Source of the DNA: Candidatus Eisenbacteria bacterium
Lineage (GTDB): Bacteria > Desulfobacterota > Binatia > DP-6
DNA length: 64,000 bases
NCBI GenBank assembly: GCA_035577985.1
Contig: DATJZY010000057.1
Coordinates: 1 to 64,000 of the forward strand
Reading direction: 5' to 3'
The notes under the pieces were generated by a model, which made no database searches, was not told where the DNA came from, and saw only the letters and a program-made list of their open reading frames with translations. Below, one piece after another: positions 1-8,775 of the stretch. The position numbers and the translations under genes were made by a program. Position 1 is the stretch's first letter; every line of letters starts with the position of its first letter.

Positions 1-714
1 CCCGCAGTTGAATTCACCGTAGAGGCCCGGCAGCAGGTGTAGCGTCGTCACGACTGCCGTCGGGAGCAGGGGCGATGCATTGCCCCTGTTGATGTTGAAC
101 GTGGGCGCCGTCATCGCGGTTGCATCCACCGTGATGGGGAAACCCGTCACCGTGAGGGTGCTCGTCCCGCGGCCGCTCACGTAGGCGTCCAGCGAAGGGT
201 TGAGGTCCAGCAACCCCGCCGTGGTCACGGTGAAAGGGAAGCTCGTGGACTCGCTGCCCGCGCCGCAATTGAACTCCCCGTATGCTCCCGGCAGCAGATG
301 CACGGTCGCGACGGTCGCCGTGGACGTCAATGGCGCCACATTGCCCCGCTCGATGTTGAATGAGGGAGCCGTCATCGCGGTCGCATCGACCGCGATGGCG
401 AATCCGGTCACCGTGAGCGTGCTCGTGCCGCGTCCGCTGACGTAGGCGTCCAGCGACGAGTCAAAATCCACGGTGCCCAGCACCGTGACGTCGAAGGCGA
501 AGCCCAATGGCCCGGGGTCGAACGTGTGGGGGCCCACCGTCAAGTCGAGGACCGTCGGCGACCCGTTGGTAATGGCACCGCTGCCGTCGACGACGAAGAA
601 CGGCGCGCTCAACACCGTCGCATCGACCGTGATCGAAGCCGCCTCCGCGGTCGCTCCTGCCACCGCCGCGAGCAGGACCCCGAACACCAAGATCGCGAGC
701 CGTCGCATGGTCAT
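1..714 (-). CDS. Secreted tandem-repeat protein, C-terminus cut by window edge
   Basis: The open minus-strand frame runs off base 1, giving 238 codons so far. A signal peptide follows the start (MTMRRLAILVFGVLLAAVAG). An AGAGGTG ribosome site 8 bases upstream favours the ATG at 714 over the in-frame ATG at 708. From about residue 75 a segment of roughly 80 residues is repeated in tandem: both copies carry LDAYVSGRGTSTLTVTGF, VDATAMTAP and LLPG-YGEFNCG. The repeats look like beta-sandwich modules of an exported structural protein. I do not recognise the family and infer no enzymatic role. The gene is followed upstream by about 200 bases of apparently non-coding DNA before the kinase stop. Confidence 0.75.
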   Translation of the reverse strand, partial: MTMRRLAILVFGVLLAAVAGATAEAASITVDATVLSAPFFVVDGSGAITNGSPTVLDLTVGPHTFDPGPLGFAFDVTVLGTVDFDSSLDAYVSGRGTSTLTVTGFAIAVDATAMTAPSFNIERGNVAPLTSTATVATVHLLPGAYGEFNCGAGSESTSFPFTVTTAGLLDLNPSLDAYVSGRGTSTLTVTGFPITVDATAMTAPTFNINRGNASPLLPTAVVTTLHLLPGLYGEFNCG

Positions 715-916
715 GGCCGTCACCTCTTTCCGCCCTCGCCCTCTGACCGTCGGCGTGGCGTCCGTGGAGAGCATAATGACAAGTGAGAGGCATAGTCCCA
801 TGCTCACCTGGACTGCAAGTACCTTTGACAGGGGGCTAGACAGCGTGCCGTCCGAAGGCACAACGGCTCTGCGTCAGGACCCCCTCGACCGTCGGCTTCC
901 CGGGCCAGCGGCCGCG

Positions 917-2896
917 TCACTCCGCGGCGCGAATGCCTTCGATCACGGCCGTGTCGATCGGCAGCTCGACGGTGAACGTGGTGCCGCGGCCCTCTCGCGT
1001 GTGCACGTTCACCGACCCGGAGTAGCGTGTGACGATCCCGTGCACGATGCTGAGCCCGAGGCCCGTGCCGCCGTCGCGGTGGCGGGTCGTGAAGAAGGGA
1101 TCGAAGATCCGATCCACGTGCTTGCGGGCGATGCCGCGCCCGTTGTCGCGGACGCGGAGGGTGACGCGTCCTCCCGAAGAGCCCGTCTGTACGACGATCG
1201 ACGACGCGCCGGCCTGGGCCGCGTTCTGGATCAAGTTCATGAGAACCTGCTCCAGCTCGGAGGGCTTCATGCCGATGCGGGGCAGCCGGCGTGCCAGGCG
1301 CGTGCGCACGAGACAGCCCGCGGGAACGCTGCGTTCGCGGACGAGGCCGCACACGCCGCGCACGACGCCGTTGACGTCGACGAGCCAGCGCTCGGCCTCC
1401 TCTTCGCGCGCGAAGCGCAGGATGCCCTTCACGATCTCGCCGCCGCGTCGCGCCTCCGCGACGATGCGGGCGAGCGAGGCGTCGACCTGGACCGGTGGAG
1501 CGCCTTCGGCGTTGAGGGCGCGCGCCAGCTCCGCGGTCGCGAGGATCGCCGCCAGGGGATTGTTGATCTCATGCGCGATGCCGGCGGCGAAGGTTCCGAT
1601 CGACGCCAGACGCTCCGCGGTCCGGAGCTGCCGCTCGGCCTGCTCGCGCTCGGTCACCTCGTGCTGCAGCTGCTCGTAGGCCTCCGCGAGACTCGCGGTC
1701 CGCTCCGCGACCCGCTGCTCCAGCTCGTCGTGGGCGCGGCGCAGGGCGTCCTCGGACCGGCGCTCGTCGGTCACGTCGCGGAAGGTCGCGACGGCGTTCA
1801 CGACCGCGCCGTCGGCGTTGCGGATGGGAACGGAGCCGCCCCGCAGGACGCGCGTCTCGCCGTCGCCGCATTGCACCTCGGCCTCGATCTCGCCGGACGG
1901 GAGCCCCTCGCGCAGCGAGGCGAATAGCGACCAGTTCGGGCGTCCGGGCGCCGGCTCGGCGAGCGATCGCTGCCCGAGTCGTCGACCCCAGATGTGGTCG
2001 GCCGCCGGATTGGCGAGCACGAGACGGTCGGTGGCAGCGTCGATCACCACGACGCCGACCGGGAGCTGGCTCAGCACGGTCCGCAGCAGCTCACGCTCCA
2101 TCGCGAGCGCCTTGATGAGCTCCTCGCGTTCCTGCTCGGCCGCCTTCTGGCTGGTGACGTCGTGCAGCACCGCCTGCACGGCCGCGCGCCCCGAGCGGTC
2201 GTAGACGGCGCCACGGACGTTCACCAGGATCTCGCGGCCGTCGAGCCGCTTCATGCGGGCGCCGAACGGGTAGGGAAAGCGCTGCCCGCGCTCCATGGCC
2301 GCCACGAAGCGCGTCTGCGCCCGCATGAGGTCCTCGACATGGAGGAACTGCCATGGCGAGCGGCCGATCAGATCCTCGGCGCTGGCCGCGCCGATCAGAT
2401 CGACGGCCGCCCGGTTCACGAACGACACCCGCTGGTCCTCGATCTCGACGATCGCGTCGGGGCACATGTCGATGAGTGCGCCGTACCGCTGCTCGCGTTC
2501 CTCGTGGAGGCGTTCGACGCGCTTGCGCTCGGTCTCCTCGCGGCAGACCGATCCGACGCCTAGCAGCGATCCGGTTCGCGTGCGGATGGGATAGTGGCTC
2601 ACCAGCCAGTGCCGCGTGCCGTCGGTGAAGCGCCGGTCGAGAAGCGGGGTCCCGGTGTCGAGCACCCGCCGCAGGCCGGGCACGGCAACGGCGCCGATCG
2701 CGGGCAGGACTTCGTCGAAGGTGTGCCCCCGGCAGTCGTCGACGGTGCGGCCGCCGGCCGATGCGAGCACCTCGTTCACGTAGGCGCACCGCAGGTCGCG
2801 GTCGAAGAGCGCGATGCCGAGCGACGAGGCGGCAAAGAGCATCTCCAGAAGCGGGGGGAGATCCTCGACGCGCCACGCTCCCGACGTGCTCGGCAC
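917..2896 (-). CDS. Multi-PAS sensor histidine kinase
   Basis: This 659-residue kinase has no predicted membrane helix, so it probably senses a cytoplasmic signal. Three PAS-like domains occupy about residues 15-120, 135-255 and 270-380; a coiled coil (about 380-430) leads to a HisKA domain with phospho-acceptor His442 in AGIAHEINNP. The HATPase domain has an N box (NLIQNA, 554-559), a G1 box (DNGRGI, 584-589) and a G2 box (GTGLGL, 610-615), so catalysis looks intact. The family autophosphorylates the His and passes phosphate to a response regulator. No receiver gene is adjacent, so it is an orphan here. It is transcribed divergently from the glycan locus at 3.0 kb. Confidence 0.9.
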   Translation of the reverse strand: MPSTSGAWRVEDLPPLLEMLFAASSLGIALFDRDLRCAYVNEVLASAGGRTVDDCRGHTFDEVLPAIGAVAVPGLRRVLDTGTPLLDRRFTDGTRHWLVSHYPIRTRTGSLLGVGSVCREETERKRVERLHEEREQRYGALIDMCPDAIVEIEDQRVSFVNRAAVDLIGAASAEDLIGRSPWQFLHVEDLMRAQTRFVAAMERGQRFPYPFGARMKRLDGREILVNVRGAVYDRSGRAAVQAVLHDVTSQKAAEQEREELIKALAMERELLRTVLSQLPVGVVVIDAATDRLVLANPAADHIWGRRLGQRSLAEPAPGRPNWSLFASLREGLPSGEIEAEVQCGDGETRVLRGGSVPIRNADGAVVNAVATFRDVTDERRSEDALRRAHDELEQRVAERTASLAEAYEQLQHEVTEREQAERQLRTAERLASIGTFAAGIAHEINNPLAAILATAELARALNAEGAPPVQVDASLARIVAEARRGGEIVKGILRFAREEEAERWLVDVNGVVRGVCGLVRERSVPAGCLVRTRLARRLPRIGMKPSELEQVLMNLIQNAAQAGASSIVVQTGSSGGRVTLRVRDNGRGIARKHVDRIFDPFFTTRHRDGGTGLGLSIVHGIVTRYSGSVNVHTREGRGTTFTVELPIDTAVIEGIRAAE

Positions 2897-3019
2897 GAGC
2901 CCGTCCTACCTCACCGACCGGCCCGGTCGTCAACCGAGGCGCGGTCGTAACCGCGGCTGCCGCCGCTTGTTGTGGGGCCGCTCGACGTCGTTTATCTTCA
3001 CCCTTTCGGCACCTCGTCT

Positions 3020-5626
3020 ATGCTCGATGCCATGCTGCGTCCCATGCCGGAGCGGGATCCCGCTCCGCCGATCGACGGGGTCCTGCCGACCGTAGGCGGC
3101 AAGTTCTTCTTCATCGGGCCGCAGAAGTTCTACGTGCGCGCCGTCTCGTACGGCCCGTTCGGCACGGCGAGCCACGGCTTCCCGTTCCCGGGCGAGGCGG
3201 TCCTCGATCGGGACTTCGCGCTCATGCGCGAGCTGGGCGCGAACGTCGTGCGCACGTTCACGGTGCCGCCACGCTGGCTGCTCGATCACGCCGCCGCGCA
3301 CCGCCTCCGCGTGCTCGTGACGATCCCGTGGCTCGAGTACACGTGCTTCCTCGACGACAAGGACGTCATGCGCGAGACGCACGGCATCGTGCGGGCCGCG
3401 GCCGAGACCCTGGGCGGGCATCCGGCCTTGTTCGGGCTGCTCCTCGGCAACGAGATCCCGCCCGACATCGTGCGCTGGCATGGTGCCGATCGCGTCGCGG
3501 CGTTCCTGCGCGACCTGGGCGACGAGGTGAAGCAGGCGAACCCGTCGACGCTGATCTCGTACGCGAACTTCCCGTCGACCGAGTATCTCGACCTCGGCGA
3601 CTTTCTCGACTTCCTGTGCTTCAACGTCTACCTGCATCGCGAGGGCGACTTCCGGCGCTACATCTCGCGCCTCCACAACCTGGCGATCGACAAGCCATTG
3701 GTCCTGTCCGAGTTCGGCGTCGACTCCATCCGCGAGGGCGCGGAGGAGCAGGCGAAGCTGCTGTCGTGGATGGTGCGCGCCGCGTTCGAGAGCGGCGTCG
3801 CCGGCACCACCATCTTCGCGTGGACCGACGACTGGTACACGAACAACACGCAGATCACCGACTGGGCGTTCGGCCTGGTCGACGTCGAGCGCAACCCGAA
3901 GCCGGCCTTCGGCGCCGTCCAGGCCCAGTACGATGCGCCGCTGCCGCCGCCGCTCGAGCGCCCGCCCAAGGTGTCGGTCGTCATCTGCGCCTACAACGCC
4001 GAGCGGACGATGGACGCATGCCTCGCATCGCTGCGGAACCTCAACTATCCGGACTACGAGGTCATCGTCGTCAACGACGGCTCGACCGATCGCACGCCTG
4101 CGATCACCGCCGAGCACAAGGCGGCGTACGACGCGGATCCGAACGGGCCGCCGATGGTGGTGATCGACCAGGTGAACAAGGGGCTCTCGATCGCGCGCAA
4201 CGTCGGCATGGAGGCCGCGACCGGCGAGATCATCGCCTACACGGACTCGGACTGCGTGCCGGATCCGGACTGGCTCTACTTCCTCGTCTACAAGTTCCTG
4301 CGCAACGGCTACGTCGCGGTCGGCGGCCCGAACTATCCGCCGCCCGAGCCGAGCCTCGTCCCGGCAGCGGTCGCGGTGTCGCCGGGCGGTCCCGCGCACG
4401 TGCTCCTCGACGACGAGGTCGCCGAGCACATCCCGGGCTGCAACATGGCCTTCACGAAGAAGGTGATGCAGGAGATCCAGGGCTTCGAGCCGATCTTCGC
4501 GGCCGCCGGCGACGACGTGGACTTCTGCTGGCGCCTGCAGAACCGCGGCTACGCCGTTGGCTTCAGCCCGTCGGCGACGGTCTGGCACTACCGCCGCAAC
4601 ACGGTGAAGGCATACCTCCGGCAGCAGATGGGCTACGGCAAGGCCGAGGCGCTGCTCTACTTCAAGCATCCGTACCGCTTCAACATGCTCGGCCAGTCGC
4701 GCTGGCTGGGTCGCATCTACGGCGAGCTCACGACGGCGGTGCTGTCGCGCCGCCCGGTCATCTATTTCGGCGCCTTCGGACGTGGGCTCTTCCAGTCGAT
4801 GTACGAGCCGCCGTCCTCGCTGCTCTCCTACCTGCCGTTCACGCTCGAGTGGAACGCGATCGGCATCCTGCTCTTCCTGGCGGGGCTCGTCTCGCCGTCG
4901 ATCCTGCCTATCGCGGCGATTCCGCTCGGCATCTCCGTCGCCTGGTCGATCGGCACGGCCTGGAGCGCGCGCATCGATCCCCGCTTCTCGGGCCTCGGCG
5001 CACGCGGCCTCATTGCCGTGCTCACGTATCTTGGCCCCGTCGTGCGCGGCGTCCAGCGCTACCTGTGGCGCATGCGCGTCCGCGCCGACGTCGAGCAGAT
5101 CGTCCCCGCCGGGCGCCGCCAGCCGGCGAAGATCGACTGGCGGCGGCGGGCCTTCGTCGTCCGCTACTGGAGCGAGCAGGGGCACGAGAAGGAGTCACTC
5201 CTGGGCGCGCTCATGGACTTCCTGATCCCGCGCAAGTACCTGATTGCCGTCGATCCCGGCTGGAACCCGTGGGACCTCGAGGTCTACCGCGGCATCTGGG
5301 CCAAGGCGCGGGTCGGCGTCGCGACCGAGAACCACGGCGGCATGAAGCGGGTGCTGAACGCCCGCTGCGAGGTGCGACTCACGCGCGTCTCCCAGCTCGT
5401 GCTGATGGGCTTTGCGATCGCGACGGTCCTGGGGGTCCTCTTCGCCGCGCCGGAGATCGCGGGCATCGGCGCCGCGCTCGGCATCGTCAACCTGGGCGTC
5501 ATCATCGCCGAGACGTATCGGCTCGCGCGCATCATCAACGAGACCCTCGACATCGCCGCCAACTCCGTCGCCCTCCGCCCCCTCAACGGCGACCACCAGC
5601 AGGAACCGGAACGGGAGGCCGCGTGA
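3020..5626 (+). CDS. Glycoside hydrolase (clan GH-A-like) / GT2 glycosyltransferase fusion, membrane-anchored
   Basis: The N-terminal 300 residues look like a clan GH-A TIM-barrel hydrolase. From the ATG at 3020, the acid/base candidate is Glu145 in GNEIPP and the nucleophile candidate is Glu231 in SEFG; both are kept. A GT2 domain follows (about 315-530) with VNDGSTD at 351-357, a DSD metal motif at 409-411 and a GDDVDFCWR acceptor motif near 498. The C-terminus has several hydrophobic spans, as in processive GT2 synthases. The protein may synthesise and trim or transfer a glycan. The start is unsure: in-frame starts at 2972 (GTG), 3020, 3032 and 3044 all lack a clear ribosome site. It is first in a plus-strand run with an exporter and three glycosyltransferase-like genes. 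Confidence 0.85.
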   Translation: MLDAMLRPMPERDPAPPIDGVLPTVGGKFFFIGPQKFYVRAVSYGPFGTASHGFPFPGEAVLDRDFALMRELGANVVRTFTVPPRWLLDHAAAHRLRVLVTIPWLEYTCFLDDKDVMRETHGIVRAAAETLGGHPALFGLLLGNEIPPDIVRWHGADRVAAFLRDLGDEVKQANPSTLISYANFPSTEYLDLGDFLDFLCFNVYLHREGDFRRYISRLHNLAIDKPLVLSEFGVDSIREGAEEQAKLLSWMVRAAFESGVAGTTIFAWTDDWYTNNTQITDWAFGLVDVERNPKPAFGAVQAQYDAPLPPPLERPPKVSVVICAYNAERTMDACLASLRNLNYPDYEVIVVNDGSTDRTPAITAEHKAAYDADPNGPPMVVIDQVNKGLSIARNVGMEAATGEIIAYTDSDCVPDPDWLYFLVYKFLRNGYVAVGGPNYPPPEPSLVPAAVAVSPGGPAHVLLDDEVAEHIPGCNMAFTKKVMQEIQGFEPIFAAAGDDVDFCWRLQNRGYAVGFSPSATVWHYRRNTVKAYLRQQMGYGKAEALLYFKHPYRFNMLGQSRWLGRIYGELTTAVLSRRPVIYFGAFGRGLFQSMYEPPSSLLSYLPFTLEWNAIGILLFLAGLVSPSILPIAAIPLGISVAWSIGTAWSARIDPRFSGLGARGLIAVLTYLGPVVRGVQRYLWRMRVRADVEQIVPAGRRQPAKIDWRRRAFVVRYWSEQGHEKESLLGALMDFLIPRKYLIAVDPGWNPWDLEVYRGIWAKARVGVATENHGGMKRVLNARCEVRLTRVSQLVLMGFAIATVLGVLFAAPEIAGIGAALGIVNLGVIIAETYRLARIINETLDIAANSVALRPLNGDHQQEPEREAA

Positions 5627-5809
5627 GCGGCCGACGCCCATCGGAGCACGGCGGCGCAGGCGCCGTGCGCACGGGGGCCCGGGTGGGTTCCGTGAGGAAC
5701 CCACAGTCGACGGGAGGCCGCGTGAGCGGCCGACGCCCATCGGAGCACGGCGCCGCAGGCGCCGCACGCACGGGGGCACTCCGGCGGGGGTTCGCGCGAG
5801 CGAACCCCC
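5611..5809. repeat. 68-bp direct repeat pair with GNRA-loop palindromes between operon genes
   Basis: A 68-bp unit starting acgggaggcc occurs at 5611-5678 and again at 5710-5777 with about three mismatches (period 99). Each unit has a ggccgc-gtga-gcggcc hairpin (5617-5632 and 5716-5731). Longer hairpins follow the units: 5683-5704 (9-bp stem, GTGA loop) and 5786-5809 (10-bp stem, GCGA loop). All four loops fit GNRA, suggesting RNA-level structure. The block begins inside the last codons of the upstream gene and ends 10 bases before the exporter ATG. It could be a REP-like mobile palindrome or an RNA stability/attenuation element. Confidence 0.75.
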
Positions 5810-5819
5810 TGTCAAACTG

Positions 5820-7610
5820 ATGTCGGGAACGCTCCCCGTCGTCGGGAAGATCCTGCGCCGGCTGCGGCCGCACCGGTGGCTGTTCGCGAGCGCCGTCCTG
5901 CAGGTGCTGGTGATCGGCTTCCTCGAGCTGGCAAAGCCCTGGCCGCTCAAGATCGTCGTCGACAACGTCCTCGGCGGAAAGCCGCTCGGCATCGCCGCCT
6001 TCGATTCGCTCGGCCGCATGACCATGCTCGCCGTCGCGTGCGTGGCGCTCATCGCCGTCTACGCGCTCCTCGGTACCCTCAGCGTAACCTCGAACTACGC
6101 GACCATCAGCGTCGGCCAGCGCATGGTGAACGACTTCCGTGCCGAGCTGTACGCGCACCTCCAGCGCCTGTCGCTCGCCTTCCACAGCCGGCGCGAGGTG
6201 GGCGATCTGCTGTTCCGGCTCACGGCCGACACGTTCGCGATCCAGACGCTCACGATGAACGGGTTCTTCCCGATCCTGACGTCGGTCGTCCTGCTCGGCG
6301 GCATGCTCGTCGTCATGCTGCGGCTCGACTGGATGATGACGCTGGTCGCGCTCGCGATCGTCCCGCTGCTCTTCGTTACCATCGTCACGCTCTCGGCGCG
6401 CATCAACGCGCTCGCGACCGACGCGCGCATGAAGGAGAGCGCCCTGTGGGCCGTCGCCCAGCGCACCATCGGCGCCATCCGGGTGATCCAGGCATTCACG
6501 ACCGAGCCCTCGGAGCACCGGCGGTTCGTCGACACCTCGAGCGCGAGCCTCGACGCGAACCTGCGCCTCTACACCTTCCAGAGCGTCTACTCCGCGTTCG
6601 TCGGCATCCTGATCGCCGCCGGGACGGCGGGCGTGCTCTGGTTCGGCGCCAGCCACGTGATGCAGGGCACGCTCAGCATCGGCGACGTGCTCGTCTTCAC
6701 GAGCTATCTCGCGTCGCTCTATGCCCCGATCAACAGCCTGACGCAGACCTGGGGCCTCATCCAGGGCGCCCGGGTCGGCGCGGAGCGCGTGTTCGAGATC
6801 CTCGAGACGGCACCCGACCTGCTGGACGGCCAGCGCGAGCTCCGGCGCGCCGACGTGCAGGGACGCGTGCGCTTCGAGGACGTCCACTTCGCCTACGAGG
6901 CGAGCCGCCCCGTCCTGCGCGGCGTCACCTTCGAAGTCGTGCCGGGGTCGCTCGTCGCGGTCGTGGGCGCGACCGGGGCGGGCAAGACGACGCTGGTCGG
7001 TCTCATTCCCCGCTTCTACGACGTCACGTCCGGACGCGTCCGGCTGGACGGCGTCGACGTGCGCGAGTTCAAGCTCCGCTCGCTCCGCCAGCAGGTGGGG
7101 ATGGTCCTGCAGCCGCCGCTGGTCTTCCCGACCTCGCTGCGCGACAACATCGCCTACGGCCGCCCCGAGGCGAGCGTCGAGGAGGTTCGCCAGGCCGCCG
7201 AGCTGGCGCAGCTGGGCGAGTTCATCGCGCGCCTGCCGCAGGGCATCGACACGGTGATCGGCGAGGGCGGTGCCACGCTCTCCTCGGGCGAGCAGCTCCG
7301 CGTGACGATCGCCCGCGCGCTCCTGCGCGATGCGCCGCTCCTGATCCTGGACGAGCCGACGTCGGCGCTCGACGTCGAGACCGAGGCGCGCGTCATGGCG
7401 GGGCTCGAGAACCTCATGACGGGACGGACGACGTTCGTCATCGCGCATCGCCTCTCGACCGTCCGCCGCGCCGACGTTGTCCTGGTGCTCGACCAGGGAC
7501 AGATCGCCGAGCAGGGTTCGTTCGCGGAGCTCGTGCAGCGCGGCGGACACTTCGCGCGGCTGTACCGCACCCAGTTCGCGGGGGAGGTGGATCGTGTCGC
7601 GTCCTCGTAA
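5820..7610 (+). CDS. ABC exporter, fused membrane and ATPase domains
   Basis: A 596-residue half-transporter of the type I exporter class (NdvA/MsbA-like length and layout). The first 330 residues contain the transmembrane domain, beginning RPHRWLFASAVLQ. The nucleotide-binding domain has Walker A GATGAGKTT near 383, a Q loop (MVLQPPLVF), a signature LSSGEQ near 486 (instead of LSGGQ), Walker B LLILDEP near 507 and the H loop FVIAHRLS near 540. It would act as a homodimer exporting a lipid-linked or free glycan across the inner membrane. The glycosyltransferase context points to a saccharide substrate. The ATG lies just after the palindromic repeat block; the gene overlaps the next one by 17 bases. 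Confidence 0.92.
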   Translation: MSGTLPVVGKILRRLRPHRWLFASAVLQVLVIGFLELAKPWPLKIVVDNVLGGKPLGIAAFDSLGRMTMLAVACVALIAVYALLGTLSVTSNYATISVGQRMVNDFRAELYAHLQRLSLAFHSRREVGDLLFRLTADTFAIQTLTMNGFFPILTSVVLLGGMLVVMLRLDWMMTLVALAIVPLLFVTIVTLSARINALATDARMKESALWAVAQRTIGAIRVIQAFTTEPSEHRRFVDTSSASLDANLRLYTFQSVYSAFVGILIAAGTAGVLWFGASHVMQGTLSIGDVLVFTSYLASLYAPINSLTQTWGLIQGARVGAERVFEILETAPDLLDGQRELRRADVQGRVRFEDVHFAYEASRPVLRGVTFEVVPGSLVAVVGATGAGKTTLVGLIPRFYDVTSGRVRLDGVDVREFKLRSLRQQVGMVLQPPLVFPTSLRDNIAYGRPEASVEEVRQAAELAQLGEFIARLPQGIDTVIGEGGATLSSGEQLRVTIARALLRDAPLLILDEPTSALDVETEARVMAGLENLMTGRTTFVIAHRLSTVRRADVVLVLDQGQIAEQGSFAELVQRGGHFARLYRTQFAGEVDRVASS

Positions 7611-8763
7611 TCGGCTCCTCGTCCTGCACATCGTCGGCCAGTACCCGATGGCGGGCGTCGCCTGGCAGGCGATCCACTACCTCCTCGGGTTCCAGCGCCT
7701 GGGATGGGACGTCTACTACGTCGAGGACTCGGGTGCGGCCCCGTATGATCCCGAAGCCGCGAGCGTGACCGGCGAGTGCTCGTACGCGGTCCGCTACGTG
7801 GGCGACGTCATGGGTCGGGTCGGCTTCGGCGACCGCTGGGTCTACCTCGACATGATGAAGAACGAGACCCACGGCATGTCGCGGGCGAAGCTCGACGAAC
7901 TCTATCGCGACGCCACGGCGATCGTGAACCTCTGCGGCGCGACGGCGCCCCGCGCCGAGCACAAGCAGGGCGCGAAGCTGATCTACGTCGAGACCGATCC
8001 GGTCTACGAGCAGCTCAACATCGCCCTCGGCGACGCCTCGTCGCTCGGCTTCTTGCGCAGCCACGACGTGCTCTTCACCTACGGCGAGAACCTGGGCGCT
8101 CCCGACTGTCCGGTCCCGCTGCGCGAGTTCACCTGGCACACCACGCGCCCGCCGGTCGTCATGGACTGCTGGGATACGCCGACCAACCTCGCCGCGAAGT
8201 ACTTCACGACCGTCGCGTCGTTCTCGAACAAGGGCAAGGACATCACCTACGACGGCGTCACGTACCAGTGGTCGAAACACGAGAACTTCCTGCGCTTCCT
8301 GGACCTCCCGCGGCGCACGCCCCAACCCTTCCTCATGGCGATGAAGCCGCTCGATCCGGGCATCGAGCGCCGCGTGCGCGACGCCGGGTGGGAGATGGTC
8401 GACCCCGACGCCACCTCGCGCGACGTCGATGGCTACCGCCGCTTCATCCAGGAGTCGCGCGGCGAGTTCACGGTCGCGAAGGACATCTACGTGCGCCCGC
8501 GCAGCGGATGGTTCAGCGATCGCAGCGTCTGCTACCTGGCGGCGGGGAAGCCCGTCGTCACGCAGGACAGCGCCTTCGGCAAGTTCGTGCCGACCGGCGA
8601 GGGGCTGTTCGCGTACGCGACGATGGAGGAGGCGGTGGACGCGCTCGCGTGCATCAATGCCGACTACGGGCGGCACTCGGCTGCGGCGCGGCGGGTCGCC
8701 GCCGAGCACTTCGGCGTGGAGCCGGTCCTGCGGCGCATGCTCGCCGACGCGGGCCTCGCGTAG
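7594..8763 (+). CDS. CgeB-like glycosyltransferase family protein, paralogue 1 of 3
   Basis: A 389-residue protein starting at a GTG 4 bases after GGGGAGGTGG, inside the exporter gene. The N-terminus (GQYPMAGVAWQAIHYLLGF) and the C-terminal block (RSGWFSDRS...YLAAGKPVVTQD) match the layout of CgeB/GT1-type glycosyltransferases, where the C-terminal block binds the nucleotide sugar. It shares with the next two genes the motifs GGVAW/AGVAW, a VEDSG-like strand, SRGEFTVAK and AAG-PVV-QD, so all three come from tandem duplication. It is probably cytoplasmic and works with the upstream synthase and exporter. Donor and acceptor cannot be read from sequence. Confidence 0.75.
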   Translation: MSRPRNRLLVLHIVGQYPMAGVAWQAIHYLLGFQRLGWDVYYVEDSGAAPYDPEAASVTGECSYAVRYVGDVMGRVGFGDRWVYLDMMKNETHGMSRAKLDELYRDATAIVNLCGATAPRAEHKQGAKLIYVETDPVYEQLNIALGDASSLGFLRSHDVLFTYGENLGAPDCPVPLREFTWHTTRPPVVMDCWDTPTNLAAKYFTTVASFSNKGKDITYDGVTYQWSKHENFLRFLDLPRRTPQPFLMAMKPLDPGIERRVRDAGWEMVDPDATSRDVDGYRRFIQESRGEFTVAKDIYVRPRSGWFSDRSVCYLAAGKPVVTQDSAFGKFVPTGEGLFAYATMEEAVDALACINADYGRHSAAARRVAAEHFGVEPVLRRMLADAGLA

Positions 8764-8775
8764 GGAGACCGGGCG

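Noticed and set aside
917-1927. Long plus-strand open frames over the histidine kinase
   Set aside because: They are antisense shadows caused by high GC at third positions; the minus-strand kinase has full domain structure.
5412-5819. N-terminal extension of the ABC exporter across the palindromic repeats
   Set aside because: The open frame there encodes Arg/Gly-rich repeat sequence and overlaps the synthase gene; homologous exporters begin close to the ATG at 5820.
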